Of a DNA stretch of 64,000 nucleotides, positions 11,112 to 22,139 are shown in pieces. Every line of letters starts with the position of its first letter. Position 1 is the stretch's first letter. Below the pieces are notes generated by a model that was given only the letters and a program-made list of their open reading frames with translations, did no database searches and was not told the DNA's origin. The DNA is from Pollenia angustigena (Eukaryota > Arthropoda > Insecta > Diptera > Polleniidae), in the NCBI GenBank assembly GCA_930367215.1, contig OV884058.1, forward strand, positions 215,988,208-216,052,207, written 5' to 3'. A program made the translations under genes and the position numbers.

Positions 11112-11453
11112 TTAAAGCAGACCATACACGATTCAATTCAATTGTCAACTGAGTCGGTTGTTGTCCAAATCAAAGCGTGTATGGCCTTGTCAGTTGATTG
11201 GTTTGACGGTTGTCGAGTTGGTTGAAGAAAAATCAAGAGATTTTGATTTTTTCAAGTTGACTACTAAGTCTTTCAATTCGATTGTACTGTGTGTGCTCAA
11301 GTCTCTTGATTAGCTGTCAAAATTAATTTTTGTAGTCAAGTTTTTTAAAAATTGTCTTTTATTTCATTAAATTTTAAAATAAATTTAAAATCTTTCAATT
11401 CAGTTGAAAGACTCAGTTGACAACTAAATTGAACCGTGTATGGGGCGCATAAC
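11112..11453. mobile_element. MITE with CCATACACG inverted ends
   Basis: CCATACACGATTCAATT at 11122 and, from the right, CCATACACGGTTCAATT match on through TTGTCAACTGAGTC, giving inverted ends of about 35 bp. TTAA/TTA-like bases border both sides. There is no coding potential. Confidence 0.8.
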
Positions 11454-11689
11454 AGATGGTTTTTCTGTTTTAAAAAACTATCTGCATTACCCAAAAGGTG
11501 TTAGTTAATTCGATGTCGCCATCTACATTAAATTTTTAAATTTAATTTAATGTTTACTCTAAAGACAAATGTTATTTTAAACTTTAAAATTTTATGTATC
11601 AGCAAAAATAAAGGAAAAAGCAAGCAATCACATACGTTTTATGTAATGTGTATGATTCATAAAAAATTTGGACCAATCTTTTAGTATAC

Positions 11690-11950
11690 CGATCGACTCA
11701 CAATCACTTTTTTTAAAGTGATCTAACTTTGCCCATCCTTCCGTCTGGCTGTTTGTCTGTCCATGTTAACCTTTTGCGCAAAGTACATGTTGCAATTTTG
11801 TATGTATGGTGAGAATCGGCCTCTAATTCACATATTCAACATAAAAACTCCTTTCCAAATTAGACTCTTTGTGTCCGTAAACCATCTGATTTAGTTGGTA
11901 CTCAAAAATATTTTACTGCAATCGGTTCACATTTCCCGAAAGCTCCCTTT
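11690..11950 (-). repeat. Degenerate ATACCC-family repeat fragment
   Basis: GTATACCGATCGACTCACAATCA, a stem around AAAGTGAT, then a GTCTGGCTGTTTGTCTGTCC tract and GCGCAAAGTACATGTTGCAA correspond to the core of the better copies at 40.9, 50.5 and 58.2 kb. The hairpin ends are missing. Confidence 0.7.
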
Positions 11951-12184
11951 CTTCCTATTAAATGTTAACAATAATAAACAATTTAGCGGCCATCCCTGAA
12001 CTCACTTTAAGACAGAAAATCAAATATGGATATTAATATCTAGATAATATTCGGTACAAAAAAACTCTTTAATGAATTTTAATCTCTTAACATAACTTTG
12101 AAAATTCGTTGAATATTTTGTTTTCTATTAATAAATTGTACATCAAAAATCGTATGAAAATTTTTAAAAATATCTTGCGCTATC

Positions 12185-12664
12185 ATGTTGTATGTGCGCA
12201 TATTACAAGGAGTCAATCCCACATGTAACGTTTCAAAAATATCTGGAACGGCAAAATTATTGAAACGTTGCGGTATCATTATTTGGGATGAATGCAGTAT
12301 GGCGAATAAGAAATCTGTTGAAGCATTGGAAAGAACAATGAAAGACCTTCGAGGTAATTCGGAGTTGTGTGGTGGTGCCTTGATTTTATTGTCAGGCTAT
12401 TTTAGGCAAAAATGTCCCGTCATTCCTAGATCGACAGCTGCCGATAAAATTAACGCTTGCTTAAAGTCATCATGCTTATGGAGATTTGCAAAAACATTGA
12501 AACTCACTACTAACGTTCGTGTTCAGTTGCAGAATGATACATCTGCTGATAAGTTCTCTAATCAATTGCTGAAAATTGGGAATGGTGCAATGCCTGGTAA
12601 TGACACTGAATTGATAACATTGCCAAATGATTTTTGCCATTTCATACAGTCAAAGAGGTTTTGA
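12185..12664 (+). pseudogene. Helitron helicase (PIF1-like) fragment
   Basis: A 159-codon segment is open. IIIWDECSMANKKSVEALERT (about residues 31-51) is the Walker B region of Helitron Pif1-type helicases, LILLSGYFRQKCPVIPRST (about 66-84) the next motif with the normal GDFRQ Asp changed to Tyr, and TLKLTTNVRVQL (about 104-115) the following block. The Rep nuclease, Walker A and the C-terminus are absent, so this is a dead internal fragment. No TC/CTRR ends could be assigned. Confidence 0.9.
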
Positions 12665-13854
12665 TTTAACGTGTGTTCCCTAACATAGCACAAAAATATA
12701 CACGCCATACTAGGGTGGACCAAAATTTTTTTTTCGATTTTCCAAAAAAGTAAACCAGTTTTGTGTTAGGTTAGGGTAAAAAAAGAAATTGATAAAAATA
12801 TAAGCTCGATCGGTGGAAAATTGCCGTGCCGCACGCACATTGAAATTTGTGAGAATGAAATTCGGGCTAGATGGAGAGAAAAACGCCCGTCACTACTGAG
12901 GAGTCACCCCTAGAGATGGAAAATGTATGAGCAACATACATTATTTTTGCATCCCCAATATTTCTCTAGAGCAAACTTATCCTCTATCTCCAACCCTCCA
13001 AAATTTAATTTTCTCGAAAACCGACTCTAGAACAGACGGACGGACATGAAGTCCAAGATTAAAAAGACGGAACCAATTAGCATGTAATCCAATCCAATTC
13101 CGTTTTTTAATCTTGGACTTCATGTCCGTCTGGCTGTCTGTGCATCAAACAGAAAGGGGCCAGTTCCCACTCTTCGTCGATTTGACATGAAATTACCCAA
13201 ACATTTTGTCGGATGTTGTTTATTAAAAACCAAACGTTTCGCTTGCCGTTCTCCAGATACATATACAAAAAAACCAAAAAACAACAAGGGTATAATGCGT
13301 ACAATTTGAGCCAGTCGTGGTTTGTGCTTACATCTCAGCCGTTTGTTGAACAATTGGTCTGAATTGGAATAGCAAAATTTAACGAAGTATATGTGACATA
13401 AATATATACCCACTAAGTCCTCATCGTATCTGACGTCTTTGTAAACCCCAGATGGAATGAGGACATGGTTTAATGAACTTTGCTACTCATATGGACTCAG
13501 AATATATTGTCGTGCCGAAGTTATCTTGACGTATATCACAAAAAATTATTTTGGTTCGAAATTTCATACACAAAAATGTACGTGACAAAAGTGGTCCAAT
13601 ATTTTGGCAGATATTGTACTTGGAGTTCTTCATTGATTTATATTAATATCCAAAGTCATGGAAAATATTTCAAGTTATTGCAATTGTCACGTCCAAAAAA
13701 AAATTTTAAATTTAGTTGTATATCCACAATTATGATACATACTTCCGATATTATAACCTATTCAATTTTTCGCAAAGGGGGATAAACAACAAATTGTCTT
13801 GGTAATATCTCATAAACCATAAGAGGTAGAAACCTGAGGATTGAGCAGAATGAT
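12665..13854. other. Repeat remnants without genes
   Basis: Contains a 35-bp-arm inverted repeat at 13034-13137 (GACATGAAGTCCAAGATTAA and its inverse), and at about 13255-13470 a decayed member of the short-repeat family also present at 16.2 and 23.6 kb (shared blocks TTTGTAAACCCCAGATGG-like and ATAGCAAA). 13470-13790 has no assignable feature. Confidence 0.55.
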
Positions 13855-14159
13855 CAAGCGCGGATTCAGGGGGGGGGGGGGGGGAATAAGGAAATTTCAC
13901 CCCCGTAAATTATAAAAATATGTTTTGTTAATTTCGATAATACAAGAATTCCCAATAATAATATTTTTTTTCATGTACAAAATTTTTGGAAATCCCAGCA
14001 AGGTTTTTTTTTTGTTTTTTTTTATGGAATCTCTAACGAAATTTGCAATAAGTATCCATATCTTAATCCTTATAGTTATTTATTAGATATTTCCAATGAA
14101 ACATCTAGTTTACCGTATTCACATACTTAATATTCTACATTTAATCTCAGCAGGTACCA

Positions 14160-15240
14160 TCTATATCCAAAGACTAAACGTTTGACTTGATAATGCGTGC
14201 GGTAGAATTATTAAAAAGCCGGTTTTATGAATCAAAATTATATTCGATAATATTTGACGAAAGCACGGATTTGTCGTGGAAAAGCCAGATTTCCTTATCT
14301 TTAAGATATTTTAACATACAACAAAAAGTTTTTAGGGAAGAATTTATTGGCTTTGTTGTAAACGCATTTGAAGAGGCTTCAAAAGATATTGATGAAGTTG
14401 ATGTGTCAATTGATGCGAAGGCACTATCATCAATAGTTCTTAGAGCTTTGACAAATTTTGGCCTTGACCTTAAAAATTGTGTAATAGATGGAACAGATGG
14501 GTGTCCTCTGATGTCAGCAGAAAGTTCAAAATTTCTGGAAAAGCGACAAATGCGAAACAAACGCTTTGCTATTCCCATAAATGGAACAACTCAATTTCTA
14601 AAAGCAATAAAGTGCCATTAATACAAAAAGTTGTATCATTTGTTATAGAAACGACAAAATCTTTTAAATATAATCATCCCAAGCGAAAAACAGTTTTAGC
14701 AAAGTATTAAGGAGCCAAACTGTCTTAATTATGCGTCTTTGCTACAAGTTTACATCATATAGTAGAAGCTTTGGTAAAAATATCTGAGTGGAAAGGAGTA
14801 TCTCTACCTTGATATTAAGGAACTCACTTAGTACTTTTAAATTTATTTGCGGAATAAACATATTAAGTGTGATATTTAGTGTAACACAGCCAATTAGTAT
14901 CATTTTACAAAAGCTAGATATATTTCTTTAAAAAGGATCAAGCCTTATCAAAATTTTAATCATGTGCCTTGAAGAAAAACGAAATAAAGCCGAAGAACAA
15001 TTTAAAGCGATTTTCGAAAAAGTTAAAGTTATTTGCGTTCAAATCGATTTTCCTATCGAATATAACCACATCCAAAATGTTGAAGATTACTACCGAGTTG
15101 TAGGTTACATTCATCTTATTGAATTTATTTAAGAAGATCTCATAATAACTTTCCCAATAGATATCCCAAATGTATTGAACATACCTAAACTTCTGCCATT
15201 TTGGCCAAAAAAGTTTCCGCACCAAATGCAATTTGTAAAG
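14160..15240 (+). pseudogene. hAT-2 transposase relic (DUF4371/ZMYM-type)
   Basis: At 14187-14621: LYSIIFDESTDLSWKSQISL (the DExTD catalytic Asp block), REEFIGFV and LDLKNCVIDGTDG (a changed GQGYDG block). Downstream in shifting frames come TQPISIILQKLDIFL near 14890-14930 and a DYYRVVGYIHLIEFI-like block near 15080-15130, both in the order of the DUF4371 hAT family. At least three frameshifts or stops. In intact relatives it cuts and pastes the element via an RNase-H-like DDE core. Confidence 0.82.
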
Positions 15241-15323
15241 CTCCTTAAAAATTGTTTTTTTTTTTTAATTTCCATACACATTATAAATGGTACATTTATT
15301 GTTTAAATATGCTATATATTTTA

Positions 15324-15439
15324 GCCCCCATATTCATAAATGATCATAAAATTTAATAAACGTTTATTAAGGAAAATTTTCATAGAAAATTTGGTTTTCA
15401 AGCCTTTATTAAATTTAAAATATTTTTATGAATACAGGC
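15324..15439 (+). mobile_element. 115-bp MITE, copy 1
   Basis: CCCCCATATTCATAAATGAT to TTTTATGAATACAGGC is roughly an inverted repeat and matches, in reverse, the sequence at 26889-26998. It lies inside hAT-2. Confidence 0.75.
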
Positions 15440-16100
15440 ATAAATACATAAAATAAGCTACTGTATAACAAAAATGTAAAGCTATTTGTTTGGGTTTAAT
15501 GAAATAAATTTTAAGTTTACAGTGCGAGTTGATTTGCATAATGGAAAAATATCTTGTGCAACTTTAATAGCTCGTTCCGCGCATATATTACTACGCTGCT
15601 GAAAATTATCACTGTTTTATATATCCGCTAAACAACTCATCTATCACAACATCTATCATTTGCCATTAAAATTAAGTTTATTAAAAAAACCGCGAAATAG
15701 AGTCGAGATTTTTTCTGCGCCCTTCTTCCGTACAAATGGTAAGATCTTGTTATATTCATGAAATTATTAGAAAATACTTAAAATTTTGTAATTAAATGTT
15801 AATTTTGTATAGCAAGGAGAAAAATTGAAATTCAAAACTTTATCGCGTTTGGTGCGGAAACTTTCGCAAAAATTGCAAAAAGTACTTACCCTAATACACA
15901 TATTGTTTTTAATAAACTTTTAAAATTAAATTTTTTACTTTTTTGTATCATACAAAATTCCCCCCCCCCCCCCCCGCCCCTTCATAAGGCTCAAGCTGAA
16001 TCCGCGCCTGAGATCGATAGACCTGTTAAATTTTGCACAGGAAAGTGTCTTACCTCTTTTTTATTTTGTGATAAACGACGATATAAACGGAATTACAAGC

Positions 16101-16500
16101 TTATATATACCCTTCTACCTTCGGTGACCCTTCGAGGGTCACCTATGCGTCGTGAAGAATGTCTTCAAGACATGGCCAAATGGGTGAAGGGCATAAGAAT
16201 ATCAGCAACATGGGATTTTATGGCAAAATTAGAGGCAGTTGTGATTATATATCTAAGCCATTTATTGACTGATCTGGGTGAGTTTGAATATCAAATTTTA
16301 ACGGAGTACACGTGATATAAATGTGTAATAATGTAGTCCCCATTATTACTGGGGTGCTCGTAAACCCCATTTCAGCGTACACACGGACGGACGGACATCG
16401 TGAAATCAACTTTGGTACAGGACCCAGATACTATATACTTCATAGGGTCTCAGATCCATATTGTAGAAATTACAGATGGAAAGACCAACTTATATAATCA
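16101..16500 (+). repeat. Short repeat family with ATACCC end and strong hairpin
   Basis: Starts TATATACCCTTCTACC, followed by a perfect stem GGTGACCCT-TCG-AGGGTCACC at 16124-16144. The part from 16250 shares its layout (GTAAACCCCATTTC, ACACACGGACGGACGGACAT, AAATCAAC, GGGTCTCAGATC) with 23540-23800. No protein product. Confidence 0.65.
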
Positions 16501-16930
16501 ACAAAAAATTATTTCTACCAGCGTTTTACTTGTCATACAGCAGTGGCAGGGCCCAAGAATGCCAAGCTTGCAAAGGCCAGGACTTAAAATGGTCACGCTA
16601 TAGAACTATAAGAAACTAAAAGTACTGTAACTTGGAGAGTTGCAAAAACAAATTGTTCGTGTTTTAGATACGTATCTTTCATTCTAGGTGGTGACTGGCA
16701 CCCCTTTTTTTAATGTCACACATGTGCATAAAACGCCAATAGCCAAAATAGAAATTGAGGAAGCACTTACATTATTAAAATTTATTTGATTATTATATCG
16801 ATAAAATTTGTCCTTTCAGTGGCTATTTTGCAACAATTTCATTAACATGAAAATGATAAGAGCAGATATTAAACGTATATTTTTTCAAAAATTAATTTAC
16901 ATATAAAAAAAAGTATTTGTTTAACTCTTA

Positions 16931-17058
16931 TGTGCTGTTTTCACAACACAAGTGATTGAACGTGTAGTAAATTTTATATGAAAAGCACTCAGTTTTTTGA
17001 GTGTTTTTTATATAAATTTTACTACACGTCCAATTACTTGTGTTGTGAAAACAGCACA
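16931..17058. mobile_element. Foldback hairpin element, about 60-bp arms
   Basis: TGTGCTGTTTTCACAACACA at the left pairs with TGTGTTGTGAAAACAGCACA at the right, and the complementarity runs almost to the centre near 16995. Flanks extend the pairing weakly (TTTGTTTAA / TTGATTA...). A transcript would fold into a long double-stranded hairpin. Confidence 0.88.
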
Positions 17059-17359
17059 TTAATCAAACAAATATATTTTTGTTTATAAAATGGCTTAACA
17101 CATTTTTTCTTTACACAATGCTTCAAAACGTTAAAGGGTTTATGATAACAATTTAAGTAAATAACCTGCAGTCAAAATTGTTTTATGTAATAATAGCTAA
17201 ACAAAATCTTAATTTTTAATATTTAAACAGTTTCTTAACAACCCCAAGTAAAACCCAATTTAAACTCTTAACCAACTTATAAACAATATGCTCAATTTAA
17301 CAGCAGCAAGATATTATCTAATAAAAACAAAAGGTTAGGTCTGCAAGAAAGCCAAAAAT

Positions 17360-17410
17360 AAACAAGGAAGAAGGTTACATTCGGTCATGCCGAATTTATG
17401 ATACCCACTA
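17360..17410 (+). repeat. Isolated ATACCC-family hairpin end
   Basis: AACAAGGAAGAAGGTTACAT is followed by the stem ATTCGG-TCAT-GCCGAAT and then GATACCC, the same architecture as the ends at 40872 and 55386. Confidence 0.7.
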
Positions 17411-17589
17411 CTTACTGTTAGTTTGAGAAAAAGAAATACACAAATAAAATAGTCAGCGGAAACTACTTTTTTATAGGGCTCCATTTTACATTATGAACTG
17501 ATTTGGCAATTTTTTTATAAAAAATGTACTTCGTATGTACGAAATTTTCGCAAACATTCCGCCTTATTAGCTATTTATTCTATTGTACC

Positions 17590-18560
17590 AAAACCCTTAA
17601 TCCGGATGTTGCATTTCTACGGGCTACGGGAAAAAAAGAATTTTGTAATTGTAATATTCCATTCTTGTGTTTACCACTATATTGACGAAGCATCGCAACC
17701 ACTATTTCATCATAATTGTTTCTGCAGCTACTTGGTATACTTTGCAGAATCTTAGCTGCCGTTCCCTTTAAAGCTTTAATTAACTCAATTGCCTTTTCTT
17801 CATTGTTTTATACATTTTTATAAGCAAGAGTTCCAAACTAGAACTCAAAAACTTTGAATGGAGAACTTCCGTCATAACTTGGAGCTCTTATTCTATTAAA
17901 CAATTTTGGGATAGCCTGCGCTGCTCCCTCTTGGCACTGAAGACTATCAACTTTTACTTCCAGATGTTGTAGTCCCTCATTAACATCTATTTTTACGTCA
18001 GACAGCTTCTTGTTAAACTCTGTTTTCATTTCGACTACTCTTGAAGCTTCTACAATTTCTCGTTTGTTATTCTGTCATTTTCTTGACTTTAGGCCAGTGA
18101 TAACCAAGCAACAAACAAGGTTGTTGTATACATATGAATTGCCGACCGTGTCTGTATAAAAAATACGATTATTGACTGCTTCGCGAGACTATGGAGTGGC
18201 CCGAACAAAGTTGTTGTATACATGTGAATTGTCGACCGTGTATGTATGAAAAATACAATTATTGACCGCTCGCGAGACTATGGAGTGGTTATGACTGCTT
18301 TAGGCTCAGATGGTGCTTGAATTTTCCTTAACCATTTTCTCCATATTTTCCTCTATTTTCCTCTATTTTCTTGAATTATCTTCCATTTTTCTTGAATTTT
18401 CGTCCATTCTTTTGGAATTTTCGTCCGTTCTTCTTAAATTTTCTAGTGATCTTTCTTTTACCATTTTCTCCATGTTTCTCAAATTTTCTGCCATTTTCTC
18501 CATCATAGCAGCAAACATTGTGCTGATATCCAATTCTTCTTTTTCTTCAAATTAATAAGT
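17590..18560 (-). pseudogene. Gypsy-like LTR retrotransposon gag relic
   Basis: Minus-strand blocks in order: an N-terminal coiled-coil-like region near 18540-18310 (FAAMMEKMAENLRNMEKMV, then repeated DENSRKME-type turns), interruption by a hAT MITE at 18095-18297, then 18029-17838 (EFNKKLSDVKIDVNEGLQHL, RIRAPSYDGSSPFKVFEF) and, frameshifted, 17800-17640 (KGTAAKILQSIP, SSCRNNYDEIV). This is the capsid-region layout of insect Ty3/Gypsy gag. No pol, PBS or LTR is seen next to it. It is broken by frameshifts and the insertion. Confidence 0.8.
18095..18297. mobile_element. hAT MITE (CAGTGATAACCA ends), copy 1
   Basis: Ends CAGTGATAACCA and TGGTTATGACTG are flanked by the perfect 8-bp duplication CTTTAGGC (18087-18094, 18298-18305). 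The interior has two tandem copies of an about 100-bp unit containing GTTGTTGTATACAT and CGCGAGACTATGGAGTGG. The same element is at 57250-57453. Confidence 0.95.
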
Positions 18561-18788
18561 AGAGATGTCAATGTTGCGTCGCTTGAATGCATTGATTAAT
18601 TGCAGTCGTCAGATCCAACTTTGCCAACTATTTTGTGTGCTGTTCAACTTTTAGCTCAATCGAATTTTTTTATATTTTTTTTTTTACTTTCATTTTATTT
18701 CCTTTATAATAAACTTTTAATTGCAAATCAAAATAATACACACACTTATATAATTTAACATACTTTACTGAAATTAATCATAATAATT

Positions 18789-19194
18789 GGGGTGTTCACA
18801 AGGTGTGCTATCACGTTATTTTGTCATAATGTTCTAACATTTTACAATGGTTTAACAAAATTGTTGTTGCTTTGTAAACAAAAAGTGTTTTAAATTAACC
18901 GAAATTTGCTTGCTATGTTTATTGTGCTGTCGTAATTAATCAGAAGAGACCTGCGCTGTGCGGCTGAGCCGATCCGCATTAGTTTTTGTAGCTGTCGCCG
19001 TTGATGGTATAGTTTTATCCGGCTAATATCCGAATTTAACCTGCGGCTAGCAATTTTCGCATTAAATCACTTTTACTTCGGCGGCGTCAAATTAAATCGG
19101 CTTAGGGCTCCGATGTTTGGTAAACATAAAAAATAAAATTTATTTGTGAGTTGCGTCTAAATCTTATGACTTTATGACACCTTGTGAATCCCCC
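18789..19194. mobile_element. MITE with TTCACAAGGTGT ends, copy 1
   Basis: Left GGGGTGTTCACAAGGTGT and, from the right, GGGGGATTCACAAGGTGT; both continue with TC/AT-rich CATAA sequence. The interior is GC-richer (GGCTGAGCCGATCCGCATTA). A second copy lies at 19918-20373. Confidence 0.78.
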
Positions 19195-19246
19195 AAATGT
19201 TCACAATTTGTATCCACTATTGTTAGTAACGAACTGAACCATTTAA

Positions 19247-19479
19247 ACTTCGCCTTACCAAAGGTTTTTAAATACATCTTTTACCAATACCCACTCAGGT
19301 GGTACTGCACATATTTTTATACGCGATGAACAAGTTTTCGCCATTAAATTTTTTTTTTTTAGTTTTCTAAAGAACTTAACAATTTAAAAAAAAATTCCTT
19401 TAACTGAAGTTATGTTCAAAAAGTTATTACAGAAAAAAAACCGAAATGGTCACCTGTGTCGGTTTTGGTAAGGCGAAGG
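19247..19479. mobile_element. TTAA-flanked MITE (CTTCGCCTTACCAAA ends)
   Basis: TTAA (19243-19246) then ACTTCGCCTTACCAAA at the left; CCTTCGCCTTACCAAAA read from the right, then TTAA (19480-19483). This is non-coding and piggyBac-like by target only. Confidence 0.85.
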
Positions 19480-19624
19480 TTAATGTTTCATATAAAACTA
19501 AACTAACATTTATGAGTCAGCCAGTTTTTATAGGTCACAACCATCTCTATACGATTCCAGAACTTTCTGTTCGAATTAATTAAAATAGCTTTTATACATC
19601 TAAGTCTAAAGTCTATATTTAGTA

Positions 19625-19760
19625 GGGTATTCATTTAATCGACCTTTTGCTTTAATCGGTTAATCGCTCGATTAATTAACCGAGGTTTTGGTTTAACCGG
19701 TTAATAATCGGTTAATTTAGTTTTTGATCGGTTAACCGATTAATAAAGTTTTTTTTATAA
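19625..19760 (+). repeat. Cluster of ATCGGTTAA motifs, possible transposon end
   Basis: After TAGGGTATTCATTTAATCGA there are at least five direct or inverted ATCGGTTAA words in 120 bp. Such clusters are typical of hAT subterminal regions. A possible partner with TTTCGATTAACCG lies near 21640 but no duplication supports the pairing. Confidence 0.5.
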
Positions 19761-19917
19761 ATTAAGTAATCAATATATAAAAATGCATTAATTGCTTATT
19801 ATTTGGAGTTTATAAGTAAAAAAAAACAATAAAATACCAAACATAACAATTCTTGAACTAAAACGAGCAAGCAAAAAAAAACAATTCATGAATATGTAAT
19901 ATGCATTTTAAAATTAA

Positions 19918-20373
19918 TGCACAAGGTGTGGTATCAAGTCACATCGTCATAATATCCTAAATAAAATTTAAAATTTTTTAAAGTAAATATTTCAAACAAA
20001 ATGAAAATTGTAATGCTGTGTTCATTGATTTGTCACAACTGTATATTTTAATTCAAAATATAAGCAGTAGCTTACAGCAGTCATATCGTTGGCTTAATAT
20101 GCAAACCTGCTTACTCACTTTCAGCACATTTTACAGGAGAGAAAACAAACTTTTTATTGTTCCTATTTGAAGCTTGATAGAAAATTAAAATTACAGTCAG
20201 TTTTACACACTTCAAGACTTAAAAAGAAGAAAAACTGGTCGACGAGGCGTATCTTTCTCTACCACACGGCATCAAAATCTCAATTTACATTAAAAGTGGA
20301 TTTAGAAGGTTTGCATATTAATCCGACGATATATATTTCCTGTAATTATTTATGACTACCTTGTAAATCCCCC
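19918..20373. mobile_element. MITE with CACAAGGTGT ends, copy 2
   Basis: GCACAAGGTGTGGTATCAAG at the left and ACCTTGTAAATCCCCC at the right parallel the ends of 18789-19194. The interior differs. A 62-codon frame at 20167-20355 has no recognisable similarity. Confidence 0.7.
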
Positions 20374-20752
20374 AAATATTTACATATTTATACAAAAATA
20401 AACTGAGATAATTTTATTAGTTATTTCAATAGTTAAAGGAGATCTTATAAAATAATCTTTAAAAAAAGTTATTTATTTTAAATGTTTAGAATTAAAGTGA
20501 CTCTTTTCTTTCGTTTAACAAAATTTGACTTGGAAAATATTATTTCACTTATCGCAGATGAATGTCTAATTTCTCAGTCCTTTTCCAGGATTTCTCTAAA
20601 CATATAAAATAAAAAACGAAGCTGCAAACAAAACAAGCCATTAATGATTGTTCAATCTATATTGAGAACAATGATTCTTAAAAAAGTGAATTTGTTTATC
20701 ATCATTTATATTAGATACCTAATATGCTTACTTTTACATCTCTGACAATTTA

Positions 20753-20872
20753 GTACTCGCTATAAATAGCAAGTGTCAAATTTATCCGAACTTTGTTTAA
20801 ATTGCTAACCGAAGTTACATCTAACTTGAATTATAATAAAATGGACACTTGCTATTCATACCTCCGAGTACA
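20753..20872. mobile_element. 120-bp MITE around AATAGCAAGTGTC
   Basis: GTACTCG...AATAGCAAGTGTC at the left and GACACTTGCTATT...CGAGTAC at the right are inverted with a small indel. No duplication assigned. Confidence 0.65.
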
Positions 20873-22130
20873 AACTTGCCAGTTCAATCCTTTCCAAAAC
20901 CAAATCAAATTTTAAATTGCGTTTATTTTGAATTTAAATTGTATAAAATATCTAATACATACTTACCTCGTTTATACCTACCTACGTTAAGAACCTACCT
21001 GTGGAAACAAATAAAACCAAATTAAAACTGAAGAGCTACTTACCGGTTTTCTTATTTATAGTGCACCCTACAAAAGGTAAGAAATTCGTGACAAGTCCCC
21101 AGTGAAAGAAAGTCTAACCCTATTTTCTTTCTCAACCTCTTTGCTTTACACATAATTATAATTACTTGTTGTGAGTAATTATAATCAATATCTTCTTTAT
21201 AGATTGGCTCAATAATTAAACTCAACCCTTGCCCCTCAGCCAAATTATAAAGAGATTTATAAGTGATTGATTAATCTGCAATCAAATCATTTCAATGATT
21301 AAAATCTGCTACCAACTTTTGATTTTATTCACAAAGTCGAAAAACTTTAATTAATTTAAGAATTTCATAAAACGCAATATTTGTATGTTTTATGTTTTAA
21401 AAACAACTGCTCATATCAGAAAAAAATTTATTTTTTTTCGTTTTTTTTAGTAATTTCAATAAACTTAACCCTCCTTCATTTTCGAAATAACGGTATATCT
21501 CGAAAACCAGAGCCAATATAAAAAAAAAAACGAAAGCACCACTGGATTCAGCGTACCCGAATTATGTGAATTCACCATGTGCCCGGCTTGTCTGTTTTTC
21601 AACTTGCATAGTGTAATCGAACAATTTTATATTATGCGGTTAATCGAAAAATTTTACCTAGTAAACTTATCTTTATTCATTAATGTTCTCTATCTATGTT
21701 TGAAGTAATTAGATCAGAGAAAGGTTTTTCCTATTTTTTTCCTTTAAAATTATTAAAAATACATACTTTAAAGAAGTCATAAATAAGTTATTGATCTCAT
21801 TTGTTGTAATATTAAAAATAATATCTCAATCCTTGTAAATATGTATAATATACATTGTATATACTAAAACAAAATGAAATAAAGATGATATTATAAATTG
21901 AAATTGAATTGAAATGAGACCAAAAATTTTATTTTTAACATTAAAATTTTTTTTAAAAAGTTGCCACAATATAAAAAAAGGTACTTCATATTAAAAAGAG
22001 AGGAAAACTTAAAAAAAAATCAAGATTTATGCTAATCTCCTAAAATAATCTTTCAAAAAGAGTATACAGTTGAAATGTTTATGTTTCAAATGATTTCGTT
22101 CTTGATTAAGAATATTATGGTTCAATTATG
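20873..22130. other. No feature recognised
   Basis: AT-rich DNA with simple A/T tracts. Short reading frames show no domain or codon bias. Confidence 0.6.
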
Positions 22131-22139
22131 TATGGAACA

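Larger units (their letters stand above)
13855..16010 (+). mobile_element. hAT-2 transposon, DUF4371-like
   Basis: Left end CAAGCGCGGATTCAG runs into a G tract; the right end, read inversely, is CAGGCGCGGATTCAG followed by a G tract. Flanking octamers AGAATGAT and AGATCGAT match at 6 of 8 positions, a plausible aged hAT duplication. The interior has a decayed transposase (14160-15240), a nested MITE at 15324-15439, and an inverted pair GTTTCCGCACCAAA / TTTGGTGCGGAAAC at about 15211 and 15852. Confidence 0.82.

Noticed and set aside
19625..21662. Pairing the ATCGGTTAA cluster with the TTTCGATTAACCG sequence near 21640 as one hAT element
   Set aside because: The flanking octamers do not match and the termini agree over only a few bases.
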